In this document: positions 33,628 to 41,739 of the stretch, in pieces | How positions within the stretch are numbered: the first letter of the stretch is position 1 | How the letters are laid out: each line of letters starts with the position of its first letter | Source of the DNA: JAWXTK01 sp044433645 | GTDB lineage: Bacteria > Bacteroidota > Bacteroidia > Bacteroidales > Rikenellaceae | Assembly (NCBI GenBank): GCA_044433645.1 | Contig: JAWXTK010000004.1 | Coordinates: 1 to 64,000, forward strand | Length of the DNA stretch: 64,000 bases | Direction: 5' to 3' | Notes under the pieces: model-generated | The model's input: only the letters and a program-made list of their open reading frames with translations | Databases searched by the model: none | What the model was told of the DNA's origin: nothing | Position numbers and translations under genes: made by a program

Positions 33628-36465
33628 ATGAAAAAACTTCTACTTTTCACCCTTTTTCTATTAATTAATCTACAACTTTTTGGACAAACTTTTAGTCCTT
33701 ATGGTTATATTTTCTCTGACACCGACAAACAACCCTTGCAAGGGGTAACTGTGTTTGTAGGTGAGGGAAAACACAACACCGTAACTGATGAGAAGGGATA
33801 CTTCATGTTGGAGACTATTCCCTCTAGCATTAAAGAAATCAAATGTATTCTAATAGGTCACCAAGACCTAATAATAAACGTAACTGATGCCGAGATTATC
33901 CCAAATCAAGGCAAACATTTTATGTTTGAAACCCAAACAGAAATAGCCGAAGTAGTCATAACGGCTCAAGCCCCTATGGCCATACAACATGGTGATACTA
34001 CGCAGTTTAATGCCGCAGCCTTTAAAACTAATCCCGATGCTGATGCCGATGATTTGTTGGCTAAAATGCCTGGGGTGGTGATTCAAGACGGTAAGGTTGA
34101 GGCTCAGGGCGAGGAGATTAAAAAAATATATGTGGACGGTAGACTTTTCTTCGGCACAGATCCTATGGAGGCGCTCAAAAGCATACCTGCAGACGCAATA
34201 GAGAGCATACAATTATTTGATGATCTAAGTGACGAGGAGAAAGAAACGGGCATCTCAGATAGTGAGCCTACCAAGGCGATAAACATCGTAACTAAGAGCA
34301 AAAGAGATAAAAACACTATATTAAAATTAGAGGCCCTGGCTGGATTTGACACCCAAGACCCCTATGATTTTAGATATTTAGGTGGTGGTAATGTTTCGTT
34401 CTTTGGTAAGGAAAACAGGCTGACTATTACGGGCATAGCCAATAATGTTAACACAAATAGCTTTGGCGCAAATAGCGACCCCACGGAGGAGAAAATAGAC
34501 AAAAATGGTAATGTAATGGGGCAAACCCAGGGGGTGAAAGAGATTCAGGGTGTAGGTGTGAATTTCTCGCGCGAGGTTAAAGATAAATATAAACTTTCGA
34601 CTAGTTATTTTTTTAATAATGTAGAAAATACGGTTGAGAAAACCTCGGTAAAAGATTATTTTGCTGTTGAGGATTCTTATGATGAGCGTTATGTGACCAC
34701 AAATTCTATGAACGTGTCAAATTCTATGATGCACAAATTTAATCTTAAATTTGAGTGGAAAGTGCTTGATAATGTAACGCTAACCGTCTCGCCCGAGGTG
34801 AAATATCAAAGCTATGACTACACAACTTTGAGCGATGTGGGTATTAAGCAAGATGCTGACTCGGTGAGTTATACAGAGAATAAATATGTTCACGAGAGTT
34901 CTTCGCTTTATTTGGGTGGCTCGGCTTTGCTTGCTTATCGCTTTGAGAAAAAAGGCCGTGGGCTATCTTTGAGCGCTAGTTATAATGTTAATCAAAGTGA
35001 GTTTCAAAGAGTTCAGCAGCAAACTTCAAGAAAAACTTTTAGCTCAACGACTCAGTTGTGGACAGAAAAAACAGGAAGCGATTTAACCAACAAACTAATA
35101 GCGCAAGAGAGCGAAACATCAAACCTGAAACTTAAACTATCATACGCTGAGCCAATAATCGAAAATCACAAAGTGATGATAAGCGCCTTGGCAAATCAGA
35201 CTGTGGCAGACACCTACAAAAGCAACGATGATTGGAGCGATGTGGATGAAGATTACACCGACGCAAACTCAGACCAATACAGCGTTTTCAATAAAATTTA
35301 TAACTCTTACGGAGCTTCGGCATCTTACCTTTATAAAACCAAGGGCATCTCGCTTAGCACGGGGGTGAATGTGTTGAGCGTTGATCAACAATATATTCAA
35401 GAGCAGCCTTACGATGCTGAGACTCCTATGGTTACTATGGATTATCAGCCATTCTTGACTTTGAGATACAGAATCCCTAAGAAATTTTACTTTAGAATTT
35501 ATTATAAAGGATATGCTGTGTTGCCCGATGCCTCGCAAATGCAAAATGTTGTAAATGATTCAAATACAGCTTATTTGAGGATAGGAAACCCTGACTTGGA
35601 GACTGGTTATAGACACACTTTGTATTTTTATATGAACCGTTCAAACACAGAGAAGTCTACCAACTTCAATATGAGCCTTTATGCTAATACGGCTAGTAAT
35701 TATATCACAACCAGCACAGAGGAAATGAGCGAGGGAGATAAAATTACTGACACCTACACAGCCCTTGAGGACGGTCTAGTGGCTAAAAACATAAATATGG
35801 ACGGCTATTTCTTTGGTAAGAGCACATTTAACTTCTCGTTTACGGCCAAGCCTTTGAAAAGTAATGTGAATTTCTCGCTAACTTATGCATATGTTAGAAC
35901 CCCTTCGGTTTATTATGATGTGAATTATTCTAATATTCATACTACTGGTTTTAGGGTCGGGCTAGCTAGTAATATTTCAGAGAACATAGACTTTAATGTC
36001 TATTCGTCAACGGCTTACAGCAGCACGATAAATACGGTGCTTAGTAATTCATCGTACTTTAATCAGACTTTATATCTGTCGTCAAACTTTATTGTGTGGC
36101 GTTATTACACCATAAATTCTGAAGTTACTTGGCGTTATTACCAAAACCAAGGTAATTACACGGTTTGGAATTTAGGTATAGGTCGTAAATTCTTTAAACA
36201 ACGCAATGGCGAGGTTAGAATCGTGGCTTATGACCTGCTGAATCAAAATCAAAATATTCAACGATATATACGTACAAGTTGCGTAGAGGCAGTTAATTCC
36301 AATGCCCTAGGTCGTTATGTTGTGTTGCGTCTTTCGTATAGATTCAACACTATGAGCATGACCCCTCAGCCTAAGAAACTGAAAACTAAAAACTCGCGCG
36401 ATATAAGCGTTGATGAACTAAAAGAAAAATCACAAAAATCATCTGAGAGTGGAGATAAGAAATAA
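33628..36465 (+). CDS. TonB-receptor-like outer membrane beta-barrel protein
   Basis: The 945-residue protein starts with a clear signal peptide (residues 1-20, ending FGQ). A carboxypeptidase-regulatory-like beta-sandwich follows (about 25-115, with SDTDKQPLQGVTVFV). A plug-like domain (about 120-230) contains DADDLLAKMPGVVIQDG and KKIYVDGRLFFG. The rest is aromatic-rich antiparallel beta-barrel to about residue 905, then a charged soluble tail. This is the Bacteroidota OMP_b-brl_3 group. No SusD-like partner or obvious TonB box is present, so its cargo is unknown. The end overlaps ruvB by 17 bases. Confidence 0.85.
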   Translation: MKKLLLFTLFLLINLQLFGQTFSPYGYIFSDTDKQPLQGVTVFVGEGKHNTVTDEKGYFMLETIPSSIKEIKCILIGHQDLIINVTDAEIIPNQGKHFMFETQTEIAEVVITAQAPMAIQHGDTTQFNAAAFKTNPDADADDLLAKMPGVVIQDGKVEAQGEEIKKIYVDGRLFFGTDPMEALKSIPADAIESIQLFDDLSDEEKETGISDSEPTKAINIVTKSKRDKNTILKLEALAGFDTQDPYDFRYLGGGNVSFFGKENRLTITGIANNVNTNSFGANSDPTEEKIDKNGNVMGQTQGVKEIQGVGVNFSREVKDKYKLSTSYFFNNVENTVEKTSVKDYFAVEDSYDERYVTTNSMNVSNSMMHKFNLKFEWKVLDNVTLTVSPEVKYQSYDYTTLSDVGIKQDADSVSYTENKYVHESSSLYLGGSALLAYRFEKKGRGLSLSASYNVNQSEFQRVQQQTSRKTFSSTTQLWTEKTGSDLTNKLIAQESETSNLKLKLSYAEPIIENHKVMISALANQTVADTYKSNDDWSDVDEDYTDANSDQYSVFNKIYNSYGASASYLYKTKGISLSTGVNVLSVDQQYIQEQPYDAETPMVTMDYQPFLTLRYRIPKKFYFRIYYKGYAVLPDASQMQNVVNDSNTAYLRIGNPDLETGYRHTLYFYMNRSNTEKSTNFNMSLYANTASNYITTSTEEMSEGDKITDTYTALEDGLVAKNINMDGYFFGKSTFNFSFTAKPLKSNVNFSLTYAYVRTPSVYYDVNYSNIHTTGFRVGLASNISENIDFNVYSSTAYSSTINTVLSNSSYFNQTLYLSSNFIVWRYYTINSEVTWRYYQNQGNYTVWNLGIGRKFFKQRNGEVRIVAYDLLNQNQNIQRYIRTSCVEAVNSNALGRYVVLRLSYRFNTMSMTPQPKKLKTKNSRDISVDELKEKSQKSSESGDKK

Positions 36466-37453
36466 TAGTAACATAGATAGGGAATTTGAGCAAAGCATAC
36501 GCCCCGAGAGCCTGAGGGTTTTTGAGGGACAGGATAAAATTGTTGAAAATCTTAATATTTTTATCAAGGCTGCTCTTATGAGGGATGAGACCCTAGACCA
36601 TGTATTGTTGCACGGACCTCCAGGGCTTGGCAAGACCACCTTGGCTAATATTATTAGCAATGAGATGGGGGGTGAGTTGAGGCTTACATCGGGCCCAGTG
36701 CTTGATAAGCCTGGTGATTTGGCAGGTTTGCTCACTAATCTTAATGAGGGTGACGTGTTGTTTATTGATGAAATTCATCGCTTAAGTCCTGTGGTTGAGG
36801 AGTATCTGTACTCGGCTATGGAGGATTATAAGATAGATATTGTGCTTGATAAGGGGGCTAGTGCGCGCTCTATTCAGATAGCCTTAAATCCTTTTACGCT
36901 GATAGGTGCTACCACGCGTAGTGGCCTTCTGACTTCGCCACTTCGTGCACGTTTTGGTATACAGTGCCACTTGGAATATTATGATACTCAGGTACTTGCA
37001 GGCATAGTTAAACGTTCGGCAGGGATTTTAGATATTAAAATCGAGGATGATGCAGCCTTGGAGGTTGCACTGCGTAGTCGTGGTACTCCTCGTATTGCAA
37101 ATGCTCTGCTGCGTAGGGTTAGGGATTTTGCTATGGTTAAGGGTAGTGGGGTTATTACGCTGGATATCACGCGTGTAGCTCTTTCGGCTTTGAATATAGA
37201 TGCTCGTGGCCTAGATCAAATGGACAATAAGATTTTGCAGACTATAATTCATAAATTTGCAGGTGGGCCTGTGGGTCTCAATACCATAGCTACGGCCGTG
37301 GGTGAGGATGCCGGCACTATTGAGGAGGTTTATGAGCCGTTCTTAATTAAGGAGGGTTTCATTAAGCGTACACCTCGTGGCAGGGAAGTTACTGCGTTGG
37401 CTTATAAGCACTTAGGCATTGCAAGGTGTGAGGGTGATGCAAGTTTGTTTTAG
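36449..37453 (+). CDS. ruvB: Holliday junction branch migration helicase RuvB
   Basis: RuvB is the AAA+ motor that drives branch migration with RuvA. The 334 residues have Walker A GPPGLGKT (56-63), Walker B VLFIDEIHRL, sensor 1 IGATTRSGLL and the arginine finger PLRARFG. The C-terminal winged helix has YEPFLIKEGFIKRTPRGREVT. Its ATG lies 17 bases inside the preceding receptor gene, so expression is probably coupled to it. ruvA and ruvC are not in the window. Confidence 0.97.
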   Translation: MEIRNNSNIDREFEQSIRPESLRVFEGQDKIVENLNIFIKAALMRDETLDHVLLHGPPGLGKTTLANIISNEMGGELRLTSGPVLDKPGDLAGLLTNLNEGDVLFIDEIHRLSPVVEEYLYSAMEDYKIDIVLDKGASARSIQIALNPFTLIGATTRSGLLTSPLRARFGIQCHLEYYDTQVLAGIVKRSAGILDIKIEDDAALEVALRSRGTPRIANALLRRVRDFAMVKGSGVITLDITRVALSALNIDARGLDQMDNKILQTIIHKFAGGPVGLNTIATAVGEDAGTIEEVYEPFLIKEGFIKRTPRGREVTALAYKHLGIARCEGDASLF

Positions 37454-37539
37454 TCTCTAGGGTCTTTAGGGTTAAAAGGGTCATTAGCACCAGGGCAGAT
37501 ATCGCCACAGCACGTCAGCAAAAATAATTCATAACTTAG

Positions 37540-37661
37540 ATTACAAATCTTCGATTTGTGGCACTCCTACCAAAATGCTAAAGCATTTTGTTTTTGTGGA
37601 GTGTCGTGCCCCACTAACGTTTAATGCCCTTACGCCGGGCGGGCGCGACTAGCATCGAGCA
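37540..37661 (-). repeat. Dispersed structured repeat, copy B (122 bp)
   Basis: This is the reverse-orientation partner of 13296-13417, with the same length and the same conserved blocks. Both hairpins are kept. In this copy an outer stem CACTCC/GGAGTG encloses the CAAAATGC/GCATTTTG hairpin perfectly. It lies between ruvB and mqnE, which converge. The remaining gap, 37454-37539, shows nothing I can identify. Confidence 0.8.
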
Positions 37662-37681
37662 GATAGTGAGCTGATGAGTGT

Positions 37682-38758
37682 TTATCTTATGATTGGATTG
37701 TAGAATGAATCTCTTTCAACTGCTTTATAACCAGCGTTTTCGATGATTCTTTTAATGTCACTAACACTCATGCTGGGCTTAGTGTCCTCGGCTCCTGCCA
37801 TGGAATAAATCTTGGTGCTGTCGTCGATAGTGCCGTCGATATCATCTGCTCCAAAGGCCAAAGCAAGCTCCGTGGTGGTCTTGCCAAACATAGGCCAGTA
37901 GGCTTTGATATGATTGAAATTATCTAAGAAAATACGTGAAATCGCTATCATGCGCATATCTTCAGTGATGCTAACCTCGCCACGAGAGGATAATTCATTG
38001 CCAAAATTTCTGTATTTTAGAGGTATAAAAGCGTTGAACCCCTGAGTCTTATCCTGTAATTCTCGCAAACGATTCAGGTGGTCTATGCGATGCTCTATGC
38101 TCTCAATGTGGCCGTAAAGCATGGTCGCATTTGTGGAAATATCTAGTCGGTGAGCACTCTCGTGAAGCTCCAGCCATTGCTTGGTCGAACCCTTGTCAGG
38201 GCAGATTTGAGCGCGAATTTCCTCATCAAAAATCTCTGCGCCACCTCCAGGAAGTGTTTGCATCCCTGCGTTTTTTAATAGCTGTAAACCCTCGCTATAA
38301 CTAAGGTTTGCTTGCTCTATCATGTAGGCTAACTCTATGGCTGAGAAGGCTTTAATGGTGACTTTGGGTAGTATTTCTTTTATCCCACTAATCATTTTGG
38401 CATAATAGTAAAGGTCGTGCTCAGGGTGAACACCTCCTACTATATGAACCTCGGTGACGTTTTTGTCTTGTTGTGCTTTGGCCTGCTCAAAAATTTCTTC
38501 AAGGCTGTAATCCCAGGCCTCGGGCGAGGTTGCAGGTTTGCGATAAGAGCAGAATTTGCACTTAAAAATGCAAATATTTGTTGGCTCTATGTGAAAATTG
38601 ATATTGTAAAATACATCGTTGCCTGTTTTTGCTCGTTTTATCTCGCTCGAGGCTTGTGAAAGAAAAGAAAGTGGAGCTTCTTTGTAAAGCGTTAGTGCGT
38701 CTGAGCAAGAGATTCTCTCGCCTTTGATAGCACTATCAAGTATTTTATCAATTTTCAT
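37682..38758 (-). CDS. mqnE: Aminofutalosine synthase (menaquinone, futalosine pathway)
   Basis: MqnE is a radical-SAM enzyme joining 3-enolpyruvoyl-benzoate to SAM in the alternative menaquinone route. The 358-residue protein has the cluster motif CIFKCKFC (C63, C67, C70), HIVGGVHPEHDLYYY, and the conserved LPGGGAEIF and ISTNATMLYGHIE segments shared by the MqnE/MqnC/CofH group. MqnC is the main alternative, but HIVGGVHP and the GGGAEI pattern favour MqnE. It stands alone, following the rpmH terminator, and no clear promoter was found directly upstream. Confidence 0.82.
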   Translation of the reverse strand: MKIDKILDSAIKGERISCSDALTLYKEAPLSFLSQASSEIKRAKTGNDVFYNINFHIEPTNICIFKCKFCSYRKPATSPEAWDYSLEEIFEQAKAQQDKNVTEVHIVGGVHPEHDLYYYAKMISGIKEILPKVTIKAFSAIELAYMIEQANLSYSEGLQLLKNAGMQTLPGGGAEIFDEEIRAQICPDKGSTKQWLELHESAHRLDISTNATMLYGHIESIEHRIDHLNRLRELQDKTQGFNAFIPLKYRNFGNELSSRGEVSITEDMRMIAISRIFLDNFNHIKAYWPMFGKTTTELALAFGADDIDGTIDDSTKIYSMAGAEDTKPSMSVSDIKRIIENAGYKAVERDSFYNPIIR

Positions 38759-38770
38759 TTTAGTAAAAAA

Positions 38771-38803
38771 TAAAAAGGCTGCACAGTAAAGTATGCAGCC
38801 TTA
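38771..38803 (-). terminator. rpmH terminator
   Basis: On the minus strand AAGGCTGC and GCAGCCTT (38795-38802 and 38775-38782) pair around a 12-base loop and are followed by TTTATTTTT. It separates rpmH from mqnE. Confidence 0.85.
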
Positions 38804-38832
38804 AATCTTGTTAAAGAAATTAACTCTTGAGC

Positions 38833-38988
38833 CTATTTAGCTAGAGTTTCGTCAGAAACACTTAGTCTTTTTCTGCCTTTAGCGCGACGAGCAGCCAAAA
38901 CTTTACGTCCGTTAGCTGTTGACATTCTGTGACGAAAACCGTGTTTGTTGATTTTCTTTCTTTGTGATGGTTGGAAAGTCCTTTTCAT
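38833..38988 (-). CDS. rpmH: 50S ribosomal protein L34
   Basis: This short gene encodes 51 residues beginning MKRTFQPSQRKKINKHGF, with RMSTANGRKVLAARRAKGRKRLS following. It is an unmistakable complete L34, an early-assembling, very basic protein of the large subunit. The C-terminus carries a short acidic extension (SDETLAK). A consensus promoter lies at 39036-39066 and a terminator right after the gene, so it is a single-gene transcript. In many bacteria it sits next to rnpA; here rnpA is about 18 kb away. Confidence 0.97.
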   Translation of the reverse strand: MKRTFQPSQRKKINKHGFRHRMSTANGRKVLAARRAKGRKRLSVSDETLAK

Positions 38989-39035
38989 ATCTTTAATTTT
39001 TATATTTTTATTTTATATCCTATCTCACGGGAGTG

Positions 39036-39066
39036 CAAAGGTAGGATAAAATTTATATTTTACAAA
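39036..39066 (-). promoter_or_regulatory. rpmH promoter
   Basis: On the minus strand TTTG (39063-39066) and TACCTTTG (39036-39043) are 19 bases apart. The predicted start near 39030 leaves a leader of about 42 AT-rich bases. Confidence 0.75.
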
Positions 39067-39083
39067 GAAAACTTATAAAAAAG

Positions 39084-40478
39084 TTAGTTTTTCATGTAAT
39101 TTTCTATTTCTTCCACACTTGAAGGCGCACGTTTTTGGCCTATCATGCGATTTTTGTCCTCGGTGATGAGCATATCATCCTCTAATCTTATGCCTCCAAA
39201 GTCTAAATATTTTTCTAGTTCAGCATAATTTACCATGCCTTTGTCCTGAGAGTTCGCCTTCCACGAGGCGATTAAATCAGGGATAAAATATAGTCCAGGT
39301 TCTACGGTCATCACAAAACCAGGTTTGAGCCTGCGCCCAAGCCTCAGCGAACTAACCCCGAGAGCCTTACTGCGCTGAGTATATTTGTCGTAACCCACAA
39401 AATTTTCGCCTATATTTTCCATGTCGTGCACATCCATGCCCATCATGTGCCCTAGGCCGTGGGGCATAAACAGCGAGAAAATCCCTTCGCTCACGGCATC
39501 TTCTTTGCTCGCTTTTATCAGGCCTAAATCTATTAAATCTTGGCTGATTTGAGCCGCAACTTCAAGGTGAATATCTTGGTATAATTTATCGGGACAAGAG
39601 ATTTCAAAGGCAAGATTGCTCGCTCTGAGTACTATATTATATATGTCTTTTTGTTGTTCACTGAATTTTCCGTTCACTGGGAAGGTGCGAGTTAAATCGC
39701 TGGCGTAGTTCTCAAAGCTCAGCGCACCACAGTCCACAAGACACAGGCGAGAGTCTTTTAAGGCATTGCTATAATCGTGATTATGAAGGGTTTGGCCGTT
39801 GTGAGTGACTATCGAGGGGAAGCTCACTCCCTTACCTAATTTGTTGGCAATGGCCTCGATTTCTACGGCTATATCTTTTTCTTTAACTCCCACTTTGCAC
39901 ATACTCATGGCCTTGGTTTGCATTAGGTAGCCTATCTGCGAGGCTAGTTCTAATTGCTCTATCTCTTGACTAGATTTTCTCTCGCGCATAGATACAACGG
40001 CTAGGGCTAATTCTACGGATGCTAAATCATTAATATTTAGTGGGTTAGCATCTAAAAGTGAGCTTAAAAGTAGCTTAATCTCAGGGCGATAAACCGTAAG
40101 GAAATGTATTCTGCGAGAAGCAGATTTTGCTCTAGTTATATATGCCTGTAATTTGTCTTTTGCAAGAGTTTTATTGATGCCTACTTTGTGGGCTAATTCG
40201 CTGATAGTTGGGGTTTTACCCATCCATATTATGTCGCTCAGTGAGTGTTCATCTCCAAAAATAATTTCTTCGCCTGAGTCCAGGTCTAAATAGCCGACTA
40301 CATCGGCTTTGTCAAGGCCAAAATAGTAAAGAAAAGTGCTATCTTGAGTAAATTCGTAGTGATTATCAAGATAATTTTTTGAGCTTTCTCCGTTGGCTGG
40401 CAATAGGATTATTCCTCCCTCGGGGATGAGGGTAAGTAATTTTTCGCGGCGATTTATGTAGGTTTGTCTTGGAAACAT
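39084..40478 (-). CDS. Xaa-Pro aminopeptidase (aminopeptidase P)
   Basis: This cytoplasmic metallopeptidase removes N-terminal residues preceding proline. The 464 residues have the N-terminal creatinase-like domain (about 1-170). The pita-bread catalytic domain holds all five metal ligands: aspartates in VDCGALSFENYASDLTRTF, histidine in HGLGHMMGMDVHD, and glutamates in MTVEPGLYF and GGIRLEDDML. It lies 12 bases downstream of pdxB and is probably transcribed with it. The pathway link between the two is not obvious. Confidence 0.92.
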   Translation of the reverse strand: MFPRQTYINRREKLLTLIPEGGIILLPANGESSKNYLDNHYEFTQDSTFLYYFGLDKADVVGYLDLDSGEEIIFGDEHSLSDIIWMGKTPTISELAHKVGINKTLAKDKLQAYITRAKSASRRIHFLTVYRPEIKLLLSSLLDANPLNINDLASVELALAVVSMRERKSSQEIEQLELASQIGYLMQTKAMSMCKVGVKEKDIAVEIEAIANKLGKGVSFPSIVTHNGQTLHNHDYSNALKDSRLCLVDCGALSFENYASDLTRTFPVNGKFSEQQKDIYNIVLRASNLAFEISCPDKLYQDIHLEVAAQISQDLIDLGLIKASKEDAVSEGIFSLFMPHGLGHMMGMDVHDMENIGENFVGYDKYTQRSKALGVSSLRLGRRLKPGFVMTVEPGLYFIPDLIASWKANSQDKGMVNYAELEKYLDFGGIRLEDDMLITEDKNRMIGQKRAPSSVEEIENYMKN

Positions 40479-40490
40479 TGTCTTGATATT

Positions 40491-41507
40491 TTAAAAAAAT
40501 TCTTCTCGGAACGTGTAATTGTTGCGCATGGTTTCAAAGTCAGAGGGCGAGGATTTTAATTGTTCGCTTTCTTTTATTATATCGTAATATTTTGGTATTT
40601 CGCGGCATAAATCCTGCCATGAAATCGTTTTAATTTCTGTTTTCTTGACGTTATCGGGATACCAATTTTTAAGGGGTAAATCGTAAATTTCAGCTAGTGA
40701 ATTTACTACCATGCTTGTGCCATTTGCCTTGCCTTGAACAGAATAGCCTGCTATGTGAGGTGTTGATATACAGCTACTTAACAATAAATCTTGGTCTAAT
40801 TCAGGCTCGCCCTCCCAAGTGTCAATGGCAAAACGAAACTTGTCTAGATATTCTTTAATCGAGGCCGTGTGCAGCACTTCGCCACGCGAGGCATTTAGAA
40901 TCAGTGCACCTGGTTTTATCATCTCGCAAGCCTTAGAAGAAAACATCCTATAAGTTGGCCACTTGCCCGTTTTTGTGCAGGGAACGTGGAAGGTGATAAT
41001 GTCGGCCTTAGAGTAAATTTCTTCTGCACTAACATAATTTTTGTTGTCCTTGTAAGGGTCGCAGCACAATACTTTAAATCCCCAACTCCCTCCATAAGAG
41101 GCTATGAGTGAGCCAACATTTCCAACGCCTATAACACCCAGAGTTTTTTGCTCAGCAGACCAACCTTGCTCTTTGGAGTCGTTTACTAAGGTGGCTGCAA
41201 CCCACTGCAAAACCCCTCGTGCATTGCATCCGGCTGCTGTTTTTACGCAGATTTTGGATTTTTCGCAGTAGTTAAGGTCTATGTGTTCAAAGCCTATGGT
41301 GGCTGTTAAGATTAATTTTACTTTGGTGTTTTTAAGTAAAGCCTCGTTGCAAACAGTTCTTGTGCGAATGATTATCACCTCAGTTTCCCTCAGGTCTAGG
41401 TTTGTGATATCTTTACCTTTTTTATAGGTGATATTTGCGTAGGGCTCAAGCACACCTTTAAGATAGGGTATGTCAGAGTCGGCTATAATGTTTAGTGCGT
41501 TAGTCAT
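40491..41507 (-). CDS. pdxB: 4-phosphoerythronate dehydrogenase
   Basis: PdxB oxidises 4-phosphoerythronate in the DXP-dependent route to pyridoxal phosphate. With ATG 41507 it has 338 residues. They include NIIADSDIPYLKGVLEP at the start, ATIGFEHIDLNYC, the NAD-binding GVIGVGNVGSLIASYG, and CCDP with STPHIAGYS at the catalytic end. The C-terminal dimerisation region is diverged. The upstream in-frame start at 41561 would be translated through a hairpin and promoter and is rejected. The ATG lies only 5 bases after the -7 box, so the mRNA is nearly leaderless. Confidence 0.87.
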   Translation of the reverse strand: MTNALNIIADSDIPYLKGVLEPYANITYKKGKDITNLDLRETEVIIIRTRTVCNEALLKNTKVKLILTATIGFEHIDLNYCEKSKICVKTAAGCNARGVLQWVAATLVNDSKEQGWSAEQKTLGVIGVGNVGSLIASYGGSWGFKVLCCDPYKDNKNYVSAEEIYSKADIITFHVPCTKTGKWPTYRMFSSKACEMIKPGALILNASRGEVLHTASIKEYLDKFRFAIDTWEGEPELDQDLLLSSCISTPHIAGYSVQGKANGTSMVVNSLAEIYDLPLKNWYPDNVKKTEIKTISWQDLCREIPKYYDIIKESEQLKSSPSDFETMRNNYTFREEFF

Positions 41508-41512
41508 AATTG

Positions 41513-41543
41513 CAAAGATAAAAAAAACTCTCCCAAGTGCAAA
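41513..41543 (-). promoter_or_regulatory. pdxB promoter overlapping a hairpin
   Basis: On the minus strand TTTG (41540-41543) and TATCTTTG (41513-41520) are 19 bases apart, a perfect match. The -33 box lies in the loop of the hairpin at 41528-41558, and the -7 box begins in the T-tract after it. The ATG at 41507 is where transcription itself should start. Confidence 0.65.
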
Positions 41544-41558
41544 AAACACTCGGGAGAG
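41521..41558 (-). terminator. Terminator-like hairpin directly upstream of pdxB
   Basis: CTCTCCC-A-AGTG (41528-41539) pairs with CACT-C-GGGAGAG (41547-41558), with one A/C mismatch and a 7-base loop. On the minus strand it is followed by seven T (41521-41527), giving a full intrinsic terminator. The upstream minus strand (41559-41739) contains no recognisable gene, so what it would terminate is unclear. Confidence 0.7.
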
Positions 41559-41710
41559 CACCCAATTTATAAAAATATTTAATTATGAAAAAACATAAAA
41601 GGCAATACCCCAAATCACCTTTTACTAACATAACGATGTAAAATTAAATAATATTATAAGTAAATGCAAATTTTTTTTAAGTTTTCTATATATAAATAGG
41701 TATATTTGAT

Positions 41711-41718
41711 TACTTTTG
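41711..41718 (+). promoter_or_regulatory. -7 box for the agmatinase-family gene
   Basis: TACTTTTG (41711-41718) matches TAnnTTTG; another, TATATTTG, lies at 41701-41708. No TTTG is found 19-21 bases upstream of either. The box overlaps the TTG at 41716, which supports ATG 41740 as start. Confidence 0.5.
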
Positions 41719-41739
41719 TGGCATAGATATGAAAGTTTG

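Noticed and set aside
41508..41561. N-terminal extension of PdxB
   Set aside because: It would be encoded by a terminator-like hairpin and the promoter; PdxB proteins begin just before the IADSDIPY segment.
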